Positions 6,457-7,033 of a stretch of 7,033 nucleotides of DNA are shown piece after piece (the first letter of the stretch is position 1; each line of letters opens with the position of its first letter). This stretch comes from Balneolales bacterium. GTDB lineage: Bacteria; Bacteroidota; Rhodothermia; Balneolales; Natronogracilivirgulaceae. The DNA is taken from contig SLHZ01000011.1 of assembly GCA_007135895.1 (NCBI GenBank), positions 1 through 7,033 of the forward strand, given 5' to 3'. The notes under the pieces were generated by a model, which saw only the letters and a list, made by a program, of their open reading frames with translations, was not told the DNA's origin and did no database searches. A program made the translations under genes and the position numbers.

Positions 6457-7033
6457 ATGGCAACAATTATCGATATGCCCAAACTCAGTGATACCATGGA
6501 AGAGGGGGTTATCGCCAAGTGGAATATCAAGGAGGGAGACAAGGTTGAATCCGGCGATATCGTAGCCGAAGTAGAAACCGATAAAGCCACCATGGATCTG
6601 GAGGCTTTTGACGGTGGCACGGTCCTGAAAATACTGGTGGAAGAGGGTGTTGCCGTACCCCTTGGAACCAGGCTGGCTATTCTGGGAGAAGAGGGGGAGG
6701 ATATATCCGGTCTGCTGGATGATACTGATTCGAAAAAACCGGTTGCCGGTGAAAAAGCCGCCGCCGGCAAAGAGGATTCCCGGCCTGAGTCCGGTAAGGA
6801 ACAGGACGACCGGGACGAACCGTCCGATGCTGCGGGCGAGGTAAAAGCGTCGCCACTGGCCCGGAAGATGGCACAGGAACGGGGCATCGCGCTTGAAAAG
6901 GTGAAGGGAACAGGTCCGCAGGGCCGGGTAATCAAGACCGATATCGAGCAGTACGAAAAACACGAGCAGGAGAGCAGGTCCGCTGACATCAAAGCCGATG
7001 CCACAGTCAGAGACAAAGCCGATGACAAGGAAA
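6457..7033 (+). CDS. pdhC: Dihydrolipoyl acetyltransferase (E2 of pyruvate dehydrogenase), N-terminal 192 residues; 3' part outside window
   Basis: E2 is the core of the pyruvate dehydrogenase complex: its swinging lipoyl arm takes the acetyl group from E1 and its catalytic domain transfers it to CoA. The visible part starts MATIIDMPKLSDTMEEG and contains one lipoyl domain (about 1-78) with ETDKATM, in which Lys43 is the lipoylation site. A charged linker (about 82-128) leads to the peripheral-subunit-binding domain (about 131-166; SPLARKMAQERGI followed by GTGPQGRV), which holds E1 and/or E3. A second charged linker starts near residue 168 and runs to the window end. The catalytic acyltransferase domain, with its HxxxD site, is not in the window. 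The linkers are rich in Glu, Lys and Asp rather than the Ala/Pro-rich type known from E. coli. Gene order after pdhA and pdhB supports pyruvate specificity. The frame is open to the last base. The gene is also called aceF in other bacteria. Confidence 0.95.
   Translation, partial: MATIIDMPKLSDTMEEGVIAKWNIKEGDKVESGDIVAEVETDKATMDLEAFDGGTVLKILVEEGVAVPLGTRLAILGEEGEDISGLLDDTDSKKPVAGEKAAAGKEDSRPESGKEQDDRDEPSDAAGEVKASPLARKMAQERGIALEKVKGTGPQGRVIKTDIEQYEKHEQESRSADIKADATVRDKADDKE

Noticed and set aside
6354..7028. Minus-strand open frame of 224 codons opposite pdhC
   Set aside because: It is a serine-rich shadow of the E2 lipoyl and linker coding sequence, with no independent support.
1..7033. A previously undescribed defence, mobile or biosynthetic system
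   Set aside because: Nearly all of the window is accounted for by well-known housekeeping genes with intact motifs, and the gaps are short. Nothing suggests a hidden system.

Overview
The window is an ordinary housekeeping stretch of a bacterial chromosome. It holds four recognisable protein families in five genes: a divergently transcribed M3-family peptidase lipoprotein (N-terminal half only), alanyl-tRNA synthetase (alaS), and the first three genes of a pyruvate dehydrogenase cluster (E1 alpha, E1 beta, and the N-terminal part of E2). There are no RNA genes, mobile elements, CRISPR arrays or prophage genes, and nothing that I would call a previously undescribed system.

Organism: the proteins resemble those of the Bacteroidota/Balneolota/Rhodothermota side of the FCB group. 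The grounds are the style of the AlaRS and split E1 sequences, a Dcp-like peptidase made as a lipoprotein, and the lack of Shine-Dalgarno motifs at four of the five starts. Base composition is intermediate. This is judgement from sequence style, not a database match, and the phylum is uncertain.

Layout: positions 1-1096 (minus strand) encode the first 365 residues of the peptidase, whose zinc-binding catalytic half lies outside the window. A 316-bp gap (1097-1412) separates it from alaS if the second in-frame ATG is used, or 250 bp if the first is used. This gap holds a 13-bp tandem repeat and an imperfect inverted repeat. alaS (1413-4148, plus) is complete. After 124-125 bp come pdhA (4274-5350), pdhB (5411-6391, after 60 bp) and pdhC (6457 to beyond the window end, after 65 bp), all on the plus strand.

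How the genes work together: PdhA and PdhB form the heterotetrameric, thiamine-diphosphate-dependent E1 that decarboxylates pyruvate. E1 transfers the acetyl group to the lipoyl lysine of PdhC (E2), which passes it to CoA. The E3 dihydrolipoamide dehydrogenase is not in the window. AlaRS charges tRNA-Ala, so its link to the pdh genes is positional only. The peptidase probably degrades oligopeptides in the cell envelope.
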